NCBI GenBank assembly: GCA_027486405.1
Contig: JAIXPD010000047.1
Span: forward strand, 62,001 to 126,000
DNA length: 64,000 nt
Reading direction: 5' to 3'
From: Azospirillum sp.
Lineage (GTDB): Bacteria; Pseudomonadota; Alphaproteobacteria; Azospirillales; Azospirillaceae
Each line of letters begins with the position of its first letter. Within the stretch, counting starts at the first letter, position 1. Shown piece after piece: positions 62,853-64,000 of this stretch. The translations under genes and the position numbers were made by a program. The notes under the pieces are model-generated. The model worked only from the letters and a program-made list of their open reading frames with translations. It did no database searches and was not told the origin of the DNA.

Positions 62853-63154
62853 ACCGTCTGGCGCAGCCGCAGGGCCACCGCCCGGTGATGCGCCAGCGCG
62901 GCGCACAGCCGGGCGAGCCACCCGTCGGATGGGCATGAACGAAGGGGCAGGGCGGCGCGGCGGCGGGCGATGGCCAACCGGGCGTCCGCCGCCAACCGCT
63001 CGTTCACGCTGATGGCGGCGTCCCGCCGCGCGGCGGCGGCGCGGGCCGATCCGCCCCATTGCGCCGCTCGCACCGCGTCACGCGGCGGCGGCCCGTCATA
63101 GAGCCGGTGGAGGGTGGCGAGGTCGGGGAAGGCGGGGGGATCGGTGCGCGGCAT
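62849..63154 (-). CDS. Small Ala/Arg-rich hypothetical protein (101 aa)
   Basis: A 101-residue basic protein (FPDLATLHRLYDGPPPRDAV near the N-terminus, then heavily Ala/Arg-rich). No recognisable domain, signal or membrane helix. It is convergent with the aminotransferase gene and overlaps its 3' end by 4 bases. The codon-third-position GC pattern fits coding sequence, but the composition makes a spurious frame possible. Confidence 0.5.
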   Translation of the reverse strand: MPRTDPPAFPDLATLHRLYDGPPPRDAVRAAQWGGSARAAAARRDAAISVNERLAADARLAIARRRAALPLRSCPSDGWLARLCAALAHHRAVALRLRQTV

Positions 63155-63202
63155 CGCGGCAGCATCGCGCCGCCGCGCCGCCCAATCAAGGAAATTTATC
63201 CT

Positions 63203-63310
63203 AGAGCGCCGTGCTCAAAATATGAAACAGTCCACGGCGCTCTATGCCTTTGTTTATCGAGCATCTTCACGCGTCAAATCGATCCCGATTTAACGCGATC
63301 TGCTCTAAAA
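63203..63310 (+). repeat. 105-bp repeat family, copy 2
   Basis: Begins AGAGCGCCG, with a CACGGCGCT partner, continues through the ATCTTCACGCGTCAAATCGA core and ends GCTCTAAAA. The outermost TAGAGC/GCTCTA are inverted. Nearly identical to 30204-30307. It lies between the 101-aa gene and the S24 repressor. Confidence 0.8.
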
Positions 63311-63383
63311 TTCGGAGCGATGCGCCGCAGGTGTGGGCGTTCCGGTTGCGACGCTCACCCCCGTGACGCTCACCCCGTGATGG

Positions 63384-64000
63384 TCACTGGCTGGCCCAGA
63401 TGATGCGGGCCATCCACGCCACATCGCCGCGCGGGATGCTGCGGTCGGGGTGGGCGCGGTTGATCGACAGAAGTTCGATGCGGGTGGCGGTTTCACGGAC
63501 CAACTGCTTGGCCATCACCTCGCCCCCGCGCGTGCGCACGACCACGCGGTCGTTGCGGCGGATTTGGGCGGCGGGCGACACGATGATGGTGTCGCCGTCG
63601 CGATAGACCGGTTCCATGCTGTCGCCGGCGATTTCCAGCGCGTAGGCCTGCGGATCGCCCAGGCTGGGGAACAGCAATTCGTCCCAGCCGGTGCCGACCG
63701 GGAATCCGGCGTCGTCGAAGTAACCGGCGTTGCCCGCCTGGGCGTAGCCGATGACCGGAACCCGCTGGAACGCGCCGGGTCCGGCGGTCTCCCCGATCAG
63801 CGAGACGAAATCGGTCAGCGACACGCTGGTCGCGTCCAGCACCTTGGAGATGCTTTCGGTCGAGGGCCAGCGCAGCTTGCCGTCGCCGGTCGTCCGCTTG
63901 CTCTTGTTGAAGGTGGTCGGATCCAATCCGGCGCGGCGCGCCAGGCCCGACGCGGAGAGGCCGCTTTGCGCCGCAAGGCGATCAATGGCCCGCCAGATGT
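63384..64000 (-). CDS. LexA-like repressor: HTH plus S24 peptidase domain, cut by window edge
   Basis: The 5' part is outside the window. The visible frame reads from a helix-turn-helix (LAAQSGLSASGLARRAGLDP, TTFNKSKR) into an S24 peptidase-like domain. The catalytic Ser is in EIAGDSMEPVYRDGD and the Lys in GGEVMAKQLVRE, and the possible self-cleavage region is YAQAGNAG. Such proteins are phage CI/LexA-type or stress-responsive repressors that self-cleave upon RecA activation. The frame clearly continues beyond 64000, so TTG 63926 is not the true start. No prophage genes are visible nearby. Confidence 0.88.
   Translation of the reverse strand, partial: IWRAIDRLAAQSGLSASGLARRAGLDPTTFNKSKRTTGDGKLRWPSTESISKVLDATSVSLTDFVSLIGETAGPGAFQRVPVIGYAQAGNAGYFDDAGFPVGTGWDELLFPSLGDPQAYALEIAGDSMEPVYRDGDTIIVSPAAQIRRNDRVVVRTRGGEVMAKQLVRETATRIELLSINRAHPDRSIPRGDVAWMARIIWASQ

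Noticed and set aside
63384..64000. S24 repressor as evidence of a prophage at the window edge
   Set aside because: No other phage gene is visible; stand-alone S24 repressors are common in chromosomes, and the rest lies outside the window.

Overview
This high-GC window reads as chromosomal DNA of an alphaproteobacterium, most likely a member of the Rhodospirillales (Azospirillum/Rhodospirillum/Magnetospirillum relatives). The reasons are the gene order secA - parvulin - argJ - mutT, the sdhCDAB operon, the short form of homogentisate dioxygenase, the chemoreceptor families and the codon bias. I see no phage, plasmid, IS transposase or CRISPR array. The calls rest on reading sequence and motifs; no database search was run.

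Layout. 1-3.5 kb: the cut end of a membrane protein, a small CxCxxC protein behind a long palindrome, and a DinG-like Fe-S helicase. 3.6-5.5 kb: a lower-GC island with an unrecognised 289-aa protein and an RTX calcium-binding protein. 5.5-10 kb: chemoreceptor, AEC permease, TerB-like protein, hydroxyisobutyrate-dehydrogenase-like enzyme. 10-11.9 kb: a translationally coupled AAA ATPase and HNH nuclease pair, a likely Septu-like defence module. 11.9-18 kb: an aspartate-semialdehyde-dehydrogenase-like protein that has lost its catalytic Cys and His, an SH3 lipoprotein, a DUF1272 protein, a flavoprotein, a DEAD-box helicase with a structured leader, and a FliL-like protein. 18-26.6 kb: secA, parvulin, argJ, mutT, a strong small-RNA candidate, recQ and tRNA-Thr(CGT). 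26.7-30 kb: a two-gene membrane/coiled-coil module, an orphan TRAP binding protein, an OmpA-like protein.

30-35 kb: a nested repeat region, then tssL-tssM-tagF, a type VI secretion membrane-complex fragment with a short TssM. 35-41 kb: kup, a REC-DUF3369-GGDEF diguanylate cyclase, and a second, diverged copy of the two-gene membrane/coiled-coil module. 41-44.7 kb: a secreted hydrolase and the phage-shock locus, in which a new 47-aa membrane protein precedes pspABC behind a near-perfect sigma-54 promoter, divergent from pspF. 44.8-47.2 kb: penicillin-binding protein 1A. 47.3-57.6 kb: after a small AT-rich island, an aromatic-acid region. It has a flavin hydroxylase plus DUF2783 partner (MhaAB-like), PaaY, a MarR regulator, homogentisate dioxygenase and fumarylacetoacetase. 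A related palindromic operator lies upstream of both hmgA and the hydroxylase, suggesting one regulon that feeds the TCA cycle. 58.3-61.8 kb: sdhCDAB, closed by three tandem terminators. The end holds a branched-chain-aminotransferase-like enzyme and a LexA-like repressor cut by the window edge.

Repeats: two families of short palindromic, MITE-like elements occur (about 205 bp, two copies; about 105 bp, two full copies and one degenerate copy), plus an inverted pair of CTGTGTTCAT-type tandem repeats.
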